The position numbers and the translations under genes were made by a program. The notes under the pieces are model-generated. The model did no database searches. It had not been told where the DNA came from and was given only the letters and a program-made list of their open reading frames with translations. This document shows, piece after piece, positions 56,451 through 64,000 of a stretch of DNA of 64,000 nt; within the stretch, counting starts at the first letter, position 1; each line of letters starts with the position of its first letter. This DNA comes from CAVQCJ01 sp963771835 (lineage in GTDB: Bacteria; Actinomycetota; Actinomycetes; Prado026): NCBI GenBank assembly GCA_963771835.1, contig CAVYVA010000002.1, positions 248,001-312,000 of the forward strand, in the 5' to 3' direction.

Positions 56451-56851
56451 ATGACCGACGCAACAGGCTCGGGCGCCGTCGCAGCGGGTACCCCGGCCGC
56501 CCTCGCGACCGCGCTGGCCTACTTCGAGAGCTGGACCTCCGGTGACCTCGACAGGGCGATGACGTACATCGCCGACGACATCACGTGCGACGCGCCCGCG
56601 GGCAGGCTCGAGGGCACGGCGGCTTCCGTGGGTTCATGGGCCCGTTTGTCGGGAGCCTCACAGGTGCGCAACTCCTCGCCAACTTTGGGGATGAGATCCA
56701 CGCCGTCGTCGTCTACGACACGCAGACCCGGCCCGTGCCATCGGCACCTGGAGCCGAGTGGACCACGGTCGCCGACGGTCGCATAGCCCACATGCGGATC
56801 ATCTTCGACCGGCTCCCCTTCGAGGAGGCCAGACGCGCTGCCGCTGAGTGA
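56451..56851 (+). CDS. SnoaL/NTF2-like protein (one frameshift)
   Basis: ATG 56451 follows AAAGGAG at good spacing. ALATALAYFESWTSGDLDRA, MTYIADDITCDAPAGRLEG (NTF2/SnoaL start), then after a shift near 56620 FRGFMGPFVGSLTGAQLLAN, FGDEIHAVVVYDTQTRPVPS, APGAEWTTVADGRIAHMRII, FDRLPFEEARRAAAE. About 134 residues. NTF2-like folds act as small isomerases, hydrolases or ligand-binding proteins. Confidence 0.82.
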
Positions 56852-57456
56852 CCACAACGAGTATCGTCTCCCGCCTCGTCCCCATGGACAGCGCCAGAGG
56901 AAACGTGCCGGGCGCTGACCAAGTGTGCTCCAGTTCACACCAAGCCCTTGGGACCGGACCCAGGAGTTGGTGCGTCTCAGGAGACGTGCCTGACGAGACT
57001 CGCCGTGCAGGAATGACGCTCTATGCCAACTGGCTGTGCGGCTGCGAATCGAGATGACCGAAGCCGAACTGCGAGTCTGGGAGACCGTGCAGCTGATGCG
57101 GCAGGTCCTACACGACTGTCCTCGACACGGGTATACGTCGTTGGCATGGTGCACGTCCGCCAGCACCTCGTCCCCGGATCACCGGTGACACAGCGGGCCG
57201 CGCGAAGGCCCGTCGATGTCGTGCCTATGAGCCGGTAACAGCCATAGTGATCGTCGCGATCGACGCGGAACGTCGCCCCGCCGGCCGCTCACGCTTGATC
57301 CGCAGACCCCGAGGCCACTCTCGCAAGATCATCTCGGATCGGTGATCTTGGCGGCTCTGAGGAACCCACCACCCTCGGGGAGGGAGGGAACAACGGGAGT
57401 TGCCGCAAGCCGCCCGCATCAAAGTGGCAGCGCACCCGATCCGGCATTCTGTGTGT
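56852..57456. other. 605-bp stretch with small protein-like fragments
   Basis: Plus-strand pieces FTPSPWDRTQELVRLRRRA and MTEAELRVWETVQLMRQVLH (from ATG 57054) look like helical protein parts, but no frame exceeds about 70 residues and no family is recognised. It may be a broken gene between 56930 and 57230. 57240-57416 shows nothing coding. Confidence 0.35.
57417..57456 (+). repeat. Palindromic element, copy 14 (short, diverged)
   Basis: CATCAAAGTGGCAGCGCACC then CGATCCGGCATTCTGTGTGT, ending at the base before ATG 57457. The right arm is close to consensus; the left arm is diverged. Confidence 0.5.
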
Positions 57457-57866
57457 ATGAACCGTGAGTCGATGGGTCTGGTGATGAGTCCTGAAGTCGA
57501 CGCCGTGTGCCGGGAACTCGCAGCCCGAGAACCGATCCTCCATCACCCGGAGCTGGGCGCGACCCACCACGACTTCATGGCCCAGACGGTCCCGGACTTC
57601 TGGAGGTTGGCGCGTCAGGGACCAAGTACCAGCGGGCCGAGATTTGGCTCATCCTCGAGGCGCGGTACGGCGATCCTGCCTACCGCGACGAGTGGGAGCC
57701 GTCGGACTTCTTCTGTCGTCAACTAGGTACCGACTACTACCTGCTCACGTATGTCCTGCGTGAGGACGCGAGGGTCACGCGGAGGGCTACGGTCTGGCGT
57801 CGTGTTTCGGCCGTCTGGCAGGTCGTCTACCACCAAGGAACGATCGTTGACTCTGGCGCCGAGTAG
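57457..57866 (+). CDS. DUF4440/NTF2-like protein (one frameshift)
   Basis: ATG 57457 (MNRESMGLVMSPEVDAVCRE, LAAREPILHHPELGATHHDF, AQTVPDFW). A frame change near 57610 leads to YQRAEIWLILEARYGDPAYR, DEWEPSDFFCRQLGTDYYLL, TYVLREDARVTRRATVWRRV, SAVWQVVYHQGTIVDSGAE. About 136 residues, the DUF4440 pattern. Starts directly at the end of the preceding element's right arm. Confidence 0.82.
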
Positions 57867-58138
57867 GAGATCAGCGACGTTCCCGGTGGCATCCCGTGAT
57901 GGTCCTGTCAGACGAGTTGCCGCGCGTCACCAACCGGGCAGGCGCCGAGCTGCACTCCGACGACGCGCCCCGGACTGCCGATACAGGGCGGCGCTGCCGC
58001 ACACGTGTGGATGTTGACTGGAGCCTGATCAGGTTCTCCGGGCAGGGCGCGGTGTGGTGGGTTCAGGCATCAGTTCAGCGGCCAACCATGGTGCCTGCTG
58101 CCGTAACAGGGCTCCAGCGAAGCTTCGTGCCGCGAGTG
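57867..58138. other. Intergenic region, no gene seen
   Basis: 272 bp between the DUF4440 gene and the convergent patatin gene. No coding segment with family features. CGGGGGCCGCTCGCGGC near the patatin stop could form a weak hairpin. Confidence 0.4.
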
Positions 58139-58996
58139 CTACCGGGGGCCGCTCGCGGCAACCATCGTGTTTGTGCCCATGATGCGGCGCATCCGCGCGT
58201 CCGGCTGGACGACGACGACACGGGTTCCGCTGCGCCGGACCCGCGCGGCCTCGCGCTCCAGCTGTGCGCGAGCCGGTAACCGGAGGGCATTGCCGGCGTC
58301 GGCCGCGACCCAGTCGAGCGTCGACAGCGGTGCGGAGACCACGACCGCGTCTAGCCCCAGCCCGGCCAGCAGATCGAGGCTCACCAGCGAGTACGCGCCC
58401 CCATCGACGAAGCGCCGGCCGTCGATCAGCACTGGTTCGAAGTACCCGGGGACCGCGCAGGACGCCGCCACCGCGTCGCCCACCGAAGCCGATGCATCCC
58501 GCCCGAACACCACCCGGCAGCCATCACTGAGATCGACCGCGCAGATCCACAGTGAGCGCTTCGGCCAGCTACGGAACAGCGACCGCAGCCGGGCGGCCCC
58601 GGGATCGACCGGGCGAGTGCCTGCTGGCAGCAACGCGGCTGCTGCCACTCCCGGTCTGTATCGCCAGGGTCGCCGCGCCACCGCACGGGCAAGATCTGGG
58701 GCGGCCGGGCTCCGCTGCCCGCGCGTCGCGGGTGGCGGGTCGACCAACGACGGCAGGGCGCCGAGGATCGCCTCGCCCTCGGCAGACATCGGCTGCCCTG
58801 TCACTCGGCGGACGTAGTCACCTGGTGGAAACCCGGTCCGCATCAGCGCGGCGGCCGTCGATCCGGCCGACGTCCCCACGATGACCTCGGCGTCCCGCGC
58901 ATCCCACCCGATCTCCTCGACAAGGGCGCACAGGACGCCCGCGTGGAAAGCGGTGCCGGTCAGTCCGCCACCGCCGAGCGCCACTCCGATCCTCAC
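58139..58996 (-). CDS. Patatin-like phospholipase
   Basis: 285 residues, intact. Oxyanion hole MRIGVALGGGGLTGTAFHAG, nucleophile VIVGTSAGSTAAALM (GxSxG), catalytic Asp in LIDGRRFVDGGAYSLVSLDL (DGG). A region about residues 85-130 is Pro/Arg/Ala-rich. No signal peptide, so cytoplasmic or membrane-associated lipid acyl hydrolase. It is minus-strand; the palindrome at 59061 lies upstream of its start. Confidence 0.92.
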   Translation of the reverse strand: MRIGVALGGGGLTGTAFHAGVLCALVEEIGWDARDAEVIVGTSAGSTAAALMRTGFPPGDYVRRVTGQPMSAEGEAILGALPSLVDPPPATRGQRSPAAPDLARAVARRPWRYRPGVAAAALLPAGTRPVDPGAARLRSLFRSWPKRSLWICAVDLSDGCRVVFGRDASASVGDAVAASCAVPGYFEPVLIDGRRFVDGGAYSLVSLDLLAGLGLDAVVVSAPLSTLDWVAADAGNALRLPARAQLEREAARVRRSGTRVVVVQPDARMRRIMGTNTMVAASGPR

Positions 58997-59060
58997 ACCG
59001 CCATCTTCTTCGCCGCGCCGCCCACGCGCACGGGTGTGCCGATGGCGTGCCGATCAGCGT

Positions 59061-59120
59061 GCACGCGAAGTGCCGTTCTGTTCGCCCAGCCCGAGCGCTC
59101 CAGAACTGACATTCGGTGCG
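59061..59120 (+). repeat. Palindromic element, copy 15 (60 bp, best stem)
   Basis: GCACGCGAAGTGCCGTTCTG ... CAGAACTGACATTCGGTGCG. The arms pair over about 18 bases (GTTCTG with CAGAAC in addition to the usual arms). The GTGCCGTTCTGTTCGCCCAG segment is identical to copy 8. Confidence 0.88.
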
Positions 59121-59193
59121 CTGCGGCGGTCGGTCTCGGGGAGCTGGGCACCAGAGTCTTGTGGGAGACGTGGCCAGGGCAGAGCATGTGGCC

Positions 59194-60541
59194 GTGAAGA
59201 TTCCCGACCCGCGATACGTGCGGACTGATGACGGCACCTATCTGGCCTACCAGGTGGTCGGGGACGGCCCGGTGGACATCGCCTGGCAGCTCGACCACAA
59301 CATGGACTGCGTCTGGGAAAGCCCGTACACGCGCGCGTGGCTGGGGGCCTGGCATCGTTCGGGCGGCTGATCCTGCACGACCGTCGCGCGACCGGCCTGT
59401 CCAGCCGGAACGTGGATCCGCCCAACCTGGAGACGCGGGCTGCGGATCTGCGGGTGGTGCTGGACGAGGTCGGGTCGCAGAGCACCGTGATCGGCGGCTG
59501 GTTCGAGGACGCGGCTCCCGGGGTGTTGCTGGCGGCGACTGACCCGGACCGGGTGCGCGGGCTGGTGTGGTGGAACCCGACACCGCGCACGACGTGGGCG
59601 CACGACTACCCGTGGGGTTGGAGTCCGGAGGAGGTCGAGGCTGACCTGGCCGGGCTCGCAGCACTGGGGCACCATCGAGTACGGGGAGGCCTGGGCAGAC
59701 CAGTTCGAGGCCATGGACGGGCCCACGACCGCCCGATGGACGAGATCCGCGCCGAGGCCAAGGCGAGCCGCAACACCTGCACACCCGACGTTGCCATAGC
59801 GCTGGCACGGCTGTGGCTCGAGACCGACCTGCGCGCCGTCCTGCCGGCGGTCCGCGTCCCCACCCTGCTGTTGGTCGACTCGGCGACGCCCGCCACCTCG
59901 CCAAGGCCGAGCACGTCGCCGCCTTGATGCCCGCGAGCCGCAGATGGTTCTCGTCCCGGACGACGTGGCCGACCCCGGAGACCATGGATGCCGTACTCGG
60001 GCCGCCGCTGGAGGCGGTGCGCCACTTCGTCGGGCTGGAGCCGGCTCGGCCAGGGCTGGACTCGGTGCTGGCCTCGGTGCTGTTCACCGACATCGTCGGC
60101 TCCACCCAGCGGCAGGCCGCCCTCGGCGACCATGCCTGGAAGGAGCTCGTCGAGCGGCACCACGCACTGGTCCGCGGGGCACTGGCCCAGTGGCGGGGAG
60201 TCGAGAACGACACTGCCGGCGACGGGTTCTACGCCACCTTCGACGGCCCAGCCCGAGCCATCCGATGCGCCCTGGAGATCAGCGAGCGGGTCCGCGACCT
60301 GGGCATCGAGATCAGGGCCGGGATCCACACCGGCGAGTGCGAGTTGATCGACGGCAAGGTCGGCGGGATCGCCGTCAGCATCGGTGCCCGAATCTCGGCC
60401 CTCGCCGCGCCTTCGCAGGTGTTGATCTCCCAGACGGTCAAGGATCTCGTCGCCGGCTCCGGGCTGACCTTCCCCGACGCCGGCGAGCACGAGCTCAAGG
60501 GCGTCCCCGACAGATGGCACCTGTACGCGGCGAAAGGCTGA
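59194..60541 (+). CDS. Alpha/beta hydrolase fused to class III adenylate/guanylate cyclase (frameshifts)
   Basis: GTG 59194 starts VKIPDPRYVRTDDGTYLAYQ, VVGDGPVDIAWQ, the usual N-terminal hydrolase domain of these proteins. After a shift, FGRLILHDRRATGLSSRNVD, GSQSTVIGGWFEDAAPGVLL and VRGLVWWNPTPRTTWAHDYP follow. After further shifts, the cyclase domain is intact: SVLASVLFTDIVGSTQRQAA (metal Asp), WRGVENDTAGDGFYATFDGP (second Asp), IRAGIHTGECELIDGKVGGI, ISALAAPSQVLISQTVKDLV. The nucleophile serine of the hydrolase domain (normally GxSxG) appears as GGWFEDA. About 450 residues. It should make cAMP or cGMP. Confidence 0.88.
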
Positions 60542-60550
60542 CCGGACCGA

Positions 60551-60615
60551 ACAGTACGTGCCGTTCTGTGCGCCGGCCCACCCAACAACCGATCAGTTCC
60601 AACTGGCACCGGCGC
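60551..60615 (+). repeat. Palindromic element, copy 16 (last of array)
   Basis: ACAGTACGTGCCGTTCTGTG, 10 bp after the cyclase stop, with a right-side CAACTGGCACCGGCGCCGG. Left arm conserved, right arm diverged. It is the last copy before the tRNA gene. Confidence 0.6.
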
Positions 60616-60809
60616 CGGTGGACACGCAACCCGCGGGCAATTGCCAACGCGGCGAGCACCGACGGACAACGCTTTCGGGGCGACCAGCACCTGATTCACC
60701 GGCGCCCTGGGGTGTTTGGCTCCCCGTTAGGGTCCCCGAGCCCCGTAGACGATCAAGCCGGCCACGCCTAACAGCGTCGTCACCGGCTCTGACCTGCGGC
60801 GTTTCCCGG
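60616..60809. other. Gap between array and tRNA, no gene seen
   Basis: About 190 bp. No ORF with family features and no duplicated tRNA 3' end were found. It marks the accessory/core boundary. Confidence 0.4.
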
Positions 60810-60882
60810 TGGAGCTAAGGGGATTCGAACCCCTGACCCCTTGCCTGCCGAGCAAGTGCTCTACCAGCTGAGCTATAGCCCC
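60810..60882 (-). tRNA. tRNA-Ala(GGC)
   Basis: Minus strand. Acceptor GGGGCTA pairs with TAGCTCC, discriminator A. D-stem GCTC/GAGC with loop AGCTGGTA, anticodon stem CTTGC/GCAAG, loop TCGGCAG with anticodon GGC, T-stem AGGGG/CCCCT with TTCGAAT. All stems close. CCA is not encoded. The base before the anticodon (position 33) is C, whereas U is nearly universal. Identity as alanine is supported by GGC; the acceptor end reads GGGGCTA, so the G3-U70 pair must be checked (here G3 pairs with C70). Confidence 0.92.
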
Positions 60883-60949
60883 GGGTGCCCTCGCGGGCCG
60901 GGACAGCATAGCCGCTGGCCCGAGCGGCCCGAAAACGGCCGGACCGCCC

Positions 60950-61573
60950 TCAGGCGTCGTCGGTGCCGGCCACCGGCTCCGGCAGCCGGCCAGCGTTGTG
61001 CTCCTCCAGGCGCCACCCGTGGACGCCCTCCTCGAGCACCGACCACGAGCAGTTGGCCAGGCCGCCGAGCACGTGCCACGAGCCGTCCGGCAGGCCGAGG
61101 AGCCGGCCGATCAGCGCGCGGGCCGTACCCCCGTGCGTCGCCACCACCAGCACGCCACCGTCCGGCAGACCGACGAGGGTGTCGCCCACGGCTGCGGCGG
61201 CGCGGTCGGCGACCTCTCCCCGGGTCTCGCCGCCGCCGGGGCGCACGTGCGGGTCGCCGGCCTGCCAGGCGTCCCAGAGCGCCTGGTCGGAGGCTTTGAT
61301 CTCCGCGGCGAGCAGGCCCTCCCACCGGCCCGCGTGCGTCTCGCGCAGGCGTGGGTCGGTCGGGACGGCGAGCCCGGTCAGCCTGGCCAGCTCGGCTGCG
61401 GTGTCGGCGGCTCGGCTCAGGTCGGAGCTGACCAGCGCGGTCGGAGGCAGGGCGGCCAGCAGCCGGGCGGACCGGCGGGCCTGCCGACGGCCGTGCTCGT
61501 CCAAGCCGATGTCCGTCTGGCCCTGGAATCGCCGCAGGTCGTTCCACTCGGTCCGCCCGTGCCGCCAGAGCAC
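60950..61573 (-). CDS. Histidine phosphatase / phosphoglycerate mutase family protein
   Basis: About 207 residues from a GTG at 61573. The catalytic RHG motif is in the first residues (VLWRHGRTEWNDLRRFQGQT, with D-I-G-L-D). LVSSDLSRAADTAAELARLT, LRETHAGRWEGLLAAEI and the second catalytic His in GGVLVVATHGGTARALIGRL follow. Members include cofactor-dependent phosphoglycerate mutase-like and glucosyl-3-phosphoglycerate or cobalamin-pathway phosphatases; exact activity is open. Located 15 bp downstream of rsfS, a conserved actinobacterial order. Confidence 0.9.
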   Translation of the reverse strand: MLWRHGRTEWNDLRRFQGQTDIGLDEHGRRQARRSARLLAALPPTALVSSDLSRAADTAAELARLTGLAVPTDPRLRETHAGRWEGLLAAEIKASDQALWDAWQAGDPHVRPGGGETRGEVADRAAAAVGDTLVGLPDGGVLVVATHGGTARALIGRLLGLPDGSWHVLGGLANCSWSVLEEGVHGWRLEEHNAGRLPEPVAGTDDA

Positions 61574-61587
61574 GATCCGCCGCTGGC

Positions 61588-61995
61588 TCAGCGCGACTCC
61601 TGGGCGCTCGCCGCCCGGCCGCTCCCGGAGGTCACGGCCTCGGGCAGCTCGATCACCGGGCAGTCCCGCCAGATCCGCTCGAGCGAGTAGTAGACGCGCT
61701 CCTCGACGTGCTGGACGTGGACGACGACGTCGACGAAGTCGAGCAGGACCCAGCGGGCGTCGCGGTCACCCTCGCGGCGGACCGGCTTGACGCCCAGCTG
61801 CACCCGGGCCTGCTCCTCGATCTCGTCCACGATGGCGACGACCTGCCGGTCGTTGGCCGCCGAGCAGACCAGGAACGCGTCGGTGATCACCAGCTGCTCG
61901 CTGACGTCGAACGCCACGATGTCGTCGGCCTGCTTGTCGGATGCGGCCTGGGCGGCCACGGCCACCAGGGCCAGGGCCTCGGGAGATGCAGTCAC
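61588..61995 (-). CDS. rsfS: Ribosomal silencing factor RsfS
   Basis: 135 residues from GTG 61995 (VTASPEALALVAVAAQAASD, KQADDIVAFDVSEQLVITDA, FLVCSAANDRQVVAIVDEIE, DRDARWVLLDFVDVVVHVQH, EERVYYSLERIWRDCPVIEL). These are the conserved RsfS/DUF143 landmarks (D-I-x-D-V, WVLLDFxDVVVHV, YYxLExLW). It binds ribosomal protein uL14 and blocks subunit joining in starvation. The C-terminal 20 residues form a variable tail. Position between the LCP gene and the phosphatase is typical. Confidence 0.96.
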   Translation of the reverse strand: MTASPEALALVAVAAQAASDKQADDIVAFDVSEQLVITDAFLVCSAANDRQVVAIVDEIEEQARVQLGVKPVRREGDRDARWVLLDFVDVVVHVQHVEERVYYSLERIWRDCPVIELPEAVTSGSGRAASAQESR

Positions 61996-62047
61996 TGCGT
62001 GGGCTTCCGGTCGGGTACGTCGGCGCTCCGCCGACCCTGCCAGGGTC

Positions 62048-63567
62048 TCACGCCTTGAAGTCGGCCCCGAGGATGACGACCACGTCGGCGATGGTCTGGC
62101 CCTGGTCGGTGAGCGCCACGTCACTGCTCGGCAGCCCGAGCGCCCTGGCCACGGCCTGGCCCTGCTTGACGCCGGCGTCCCCGGAGCCGGTGGGGACGAG
62201 CACCAGCGAGTGCGCGTAGCCGAAGTGCCCGGCGTTGCCGCCGCTCACGTACGTGATCCCGGCCACGACGAGCTTGGTCCGCGCCTTGGCGCCCAGTCCG
62301 GGGGTGCCCACGCCGTTCTGGATCACCACCCGGATCGCGCCCTGGGGTCGCTGGGCGGGCAGGGAGCCGGAGAAGCTGTTCTTGACCAGGGCGTCCGTCG
62401 CCGTCGGGTCGATCAGCAGCGTGGGGGTCCCGGTGCCCAGGTCCAGGGACCGGGTGGGCAGGGTGTCGAAAGCCAGCCGGTCGCCGGTCGCGTCGCCGCG
62501 CAGAGCCGCCCAGGAAGGTGTCCAGCTGCGGACGGCCGGACGGTGGCGCTGCTGTGCGCGCCGAGCGCGTTCAGCAGCGCGGCACGCGCCGCGGAGTCGG
62601 CCGGCAGCTTGGGGAACAGCGCGCCGAGGACCTCGGCGAACCGGGCCAGCCTGCTCTGCTCGGGCTCCTGCGCGGCCAGGTAGGTGGCGAACGCCGCCGC
62701 GGCGGCACCGGTCAGGTGCTGGTGGCCGGCCGCGGCGAGGGTCTGGGTGCCGCCGCCGCGACCGTCACGGTGACGTCGCGGTCCACGTCGACGTCCACGC
62801 CGCCGACGCTGTCGACCAGCGCCGCGAGCCCGGCACCGTCGAGGACCCAGGTGCCGTCGACGGTGACCCCGATGACGTCGGACAGGGTTGCGGCCGACGA
62901 GTCGGCCGACCCGCTGGCCGAGGTCGCGCCGAACGTCCCCGCGCCCGACCCGGAGGAGTCCACCGCGAGCGAGCTGGGGACGAGGGCGCCGAACCCGGTG
63001 CCCTGGGCCCGGGTGTCGTGCGCCAGGAGGACCGCCGCGACGGTCTGCCGCTGGCCGTTCACGACCTCGAGCAGGAGCGTGGTCTGCGGCCGGACGACGG
63101 TTGCCGGTGCCGCCGGGCCCGCGGAGCCGTTGCCGAGCAGGATCCGGTACCCGGCGAAAACGGCGACCGCCGCGAGCACGGCGACGAGGCCGCCCCCCAG
63201 CAGCCGGGTCCGGCGCGAGCGCCGCTTCTTCTGCTCGCGCGCCGCGCGCCGGGCCGACGAGCCGACCGGCAGCACGGGCGCCGCCTCGGCGGCCGACCCG
63301 GTGCCCACGGGGGCCGAGAAGGCGGCTGGCGTCGGGATGAGGTCCACCACCGGAGCAGGTGCGACCGGGGCCGGAGCTGCCGGGAGCCTGCACGGGAGCC
63401 TGGACGGAAGCCTGGACGGGAGCCTGGACCGGTGCCCGGACGTGGGCCGGGACCTGGACCGGGGCCGAGGTCGGCGGCGGGAACGCCGGCACGGCAGGTT
63501 CGAGGGCCCCAGTGGCGGCCCACGTCTCGTCGAGCGCCGGACCGTCCTTGCTGTGACGTCCGGGCAT
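62048..63567 (-). CDS. LytR-CpsA-Psr (LCP) family protein with LytR_C domain (frameshifts)
   Basis: ATG 63567 overlaps the nadD stop (ATGA). The N-terminus MPGRHSKDGPALDETWAATG is followed by a Pro/Ala/Val repeat (APVQAPVQASVQAPVQAP), a frame change, a basic stretch (EQKKRRSRRTRLLGG), one TM helix (GLVAVLAAVAVFAGYRILLG), LCP-like TLLLEVVNGQRQTVAAVLLA and LVDSVGGVDVDVDRDVTVTV, then in other frames AAAGHQHLTGAAAAAFATYL and a C-terminal LytR_C domain IRVVIQNGVGTPGLGAKART, SLVLVPTGSGDAGVKQGQAV. About 505 residues. LCP proteins attach polymers to peptidoglycan, but key arginines should be checked. Confidence 0.85.
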
Positions 63568-64000
63568 CAGGCCTGACCGCCTTCCAGGCGGTAGAGGCCA
63601 CTCTTGGCGATGTACTGCACGACTCCGTCCGGCACGAGATACCAGATCGGCTGATTAAGCCCCACCCTTTCGCGACAATCGCTGCTGGATATCGCCAGGG
63701 CCGGGATCTCGACCAGGCTGACCCGCCCGTTCGGCAGCCCCGGGTCGGTCAGCAGGTGCCCGGGACGGGTCACCCCGACGAAGTGGGCCATGGTCGCGAT
63801 CCGGTCGGCGTCCCGCCAGGACAGGATCTGGCCGAGGGCGTCCGCGCCGGTGATGAAGTACATCTCGACGTCGTCGCCGCGCTCGGCCCGCAGGTCGGTG
63901 AGGGTGTCGATCGTGTACGTGGGCCCGTCCCGGTCCAGGTCGACCCGGCTCACGCTGAACCGGGGGTTCGAGGCGGTGGCGATCACGGTCATGAGGTACC
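63567..64000 (-). CDS. nadD: Nicotinate-mononucleotide adenylyltransferase NadD (5' end outside window)
   Basis: The C-terminal about 140 residues are intact: FSVSRVDLDRDGPTYTIDTL, RGDDVEMYFITGADALGQIL, SWRDADRIATMAHFVGVTRP, LVEIPALAISSSDCRERV (ISSxxxR nucleotide-binding motif) and QPIWYLVPDGVVQYIAKSGL, YR. NadD joins ATP and nicotinate mononucleotide in NAD synthesis. The upstream part, including the HxGH motif, lies beyond 64000. Stop overlaps the LCP start (ATGA). Confidence 0.95.
   Translation of the reverse strand, partial: YLMTVIATASNPRFSVSRVDLDRDGPTYTIDTLTDLRAERGDDVEMYFITGADALGQILSWRDADRIATMAHFVGVTRPGHLLTDPGLPNGRVSLVEIPALAISSSDCRERVGLNQPIWYLVPDGVVQYIAKSGLYRLEGGQA

Noticed and set aside
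28987..60615. CRISPR array
   Set aside because: Repeats are palindromic, hundreds to thousands of bp apart, with genes and not short uniform spacers between them; no cas genes.
38236..60615. Annotating the palindromes as canonical attC sites
   Set aside because: RYYYAAC and GTTRRRY core boxes could not be found at matching positions and no IntI lies in the window; kept as attC-like only.
60616..60810. Direct repeat of the tRNA 3' end as attachment site
   Set aside because: No second copy of the tRNA-Ala 3' sequence was seen in the window.

Overview
The window is high-GC DNA from an actinomycete. The support is strong third-codon G/C bias, GTG starts, GTGA/ATGA overlapping genes, lipoboxes, DeoR/DUF4388/LytR_C/DUF7144 families, and the conserved nadD - LCP - rsfS - phosphoglycerate-mutase block at the right end. 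I cannot name the genus. A dominant feature is that many otherwise intact genes, including conserved operon and housekeeping-linked ones, read through only if one to several single-base frameshifts are bridged. I therefore give gene spans that join frames and say where the frame changes. Most of these breaks look like indel errors in the underlying sequence rather than decay, but that cannot be proved from the sequence alone.

Layout. 1-2474 (minus) is the N-terminal part of a large secreted protein with 124-residue DUF11-type repeats. 2602-14132 is a coherent carbohydrate-use locus: an ABC sugar importer (lipoprotein, two permeases, ATPase) headed by a SIS-domain sugar-phosphate isomerase/deaminase, a GH4 glycosidase overlapping a class II tagatose/fructose-bisphosphate aldolase, a divergent DeoR regulator, a secreted GH114 endo-alpha-1,4-polygalactosaminidase and a PfkB sugar kinase. 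Together they suggest breakdown of a galactosamine polymer outside the cell, import, trimming, deamination/isomerisation to tagatose phosphates, and aldol cleavage. 14.2-28.2 kb holds unrelated single genes (GNATs, ScyD/E-like, SRPBCC, ankyrin, MFS, YdeI, DinB, methyltransferase, TetR, cupin, thioredoxin-like, VOC). 28.2-38.1 kb holds an Arr rifampin ADP-ribosyltransferase, an alpha/beta hydrolase, a transglutaminase-like protein, a two-component system, and a LolA-like lipoprotein with an ABC exporter.

The most striking region is about 38.2-60.6 kb (with an outlier copy at 28.99 kb). A family of roughly 57-60 bp imperfect palindromes, all in the same orientation, lies between unrelated, mostly single-gene units: carboxymuconolactone decarboxylase, APH-type kinase, acyltransferase, sigma factor pair, class IV aminotransferase, GMC oxidoreductase, small membrane proteins, esterase, truncated globin, LLM oxidoreductase, AKR, SDR, secreted protein, SnoaL/DUF4440 proteins, patatin, and a hydrolase-cyclase fusion. 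Their arms approximate GCACCGAAGTGCCG ... CGGCATTAGGTGCG. At one junction the element fits exactly between a stop codon and the next start codon. The architecture resembles an integron gene-cassette array, but the canonical attC core boxes are not present and no integrase lies in the window.

The array ends about 190 bp before a tRNA-Ala(GGC) gene (60810-60882, minus). Beyond it lies the ordinary chromosomal block of histidine phosphatase, rsfS, an LCP/LytR_C protein and the 3' part of nadD, so the tRNA marks the boundary between accessory and core DNA.
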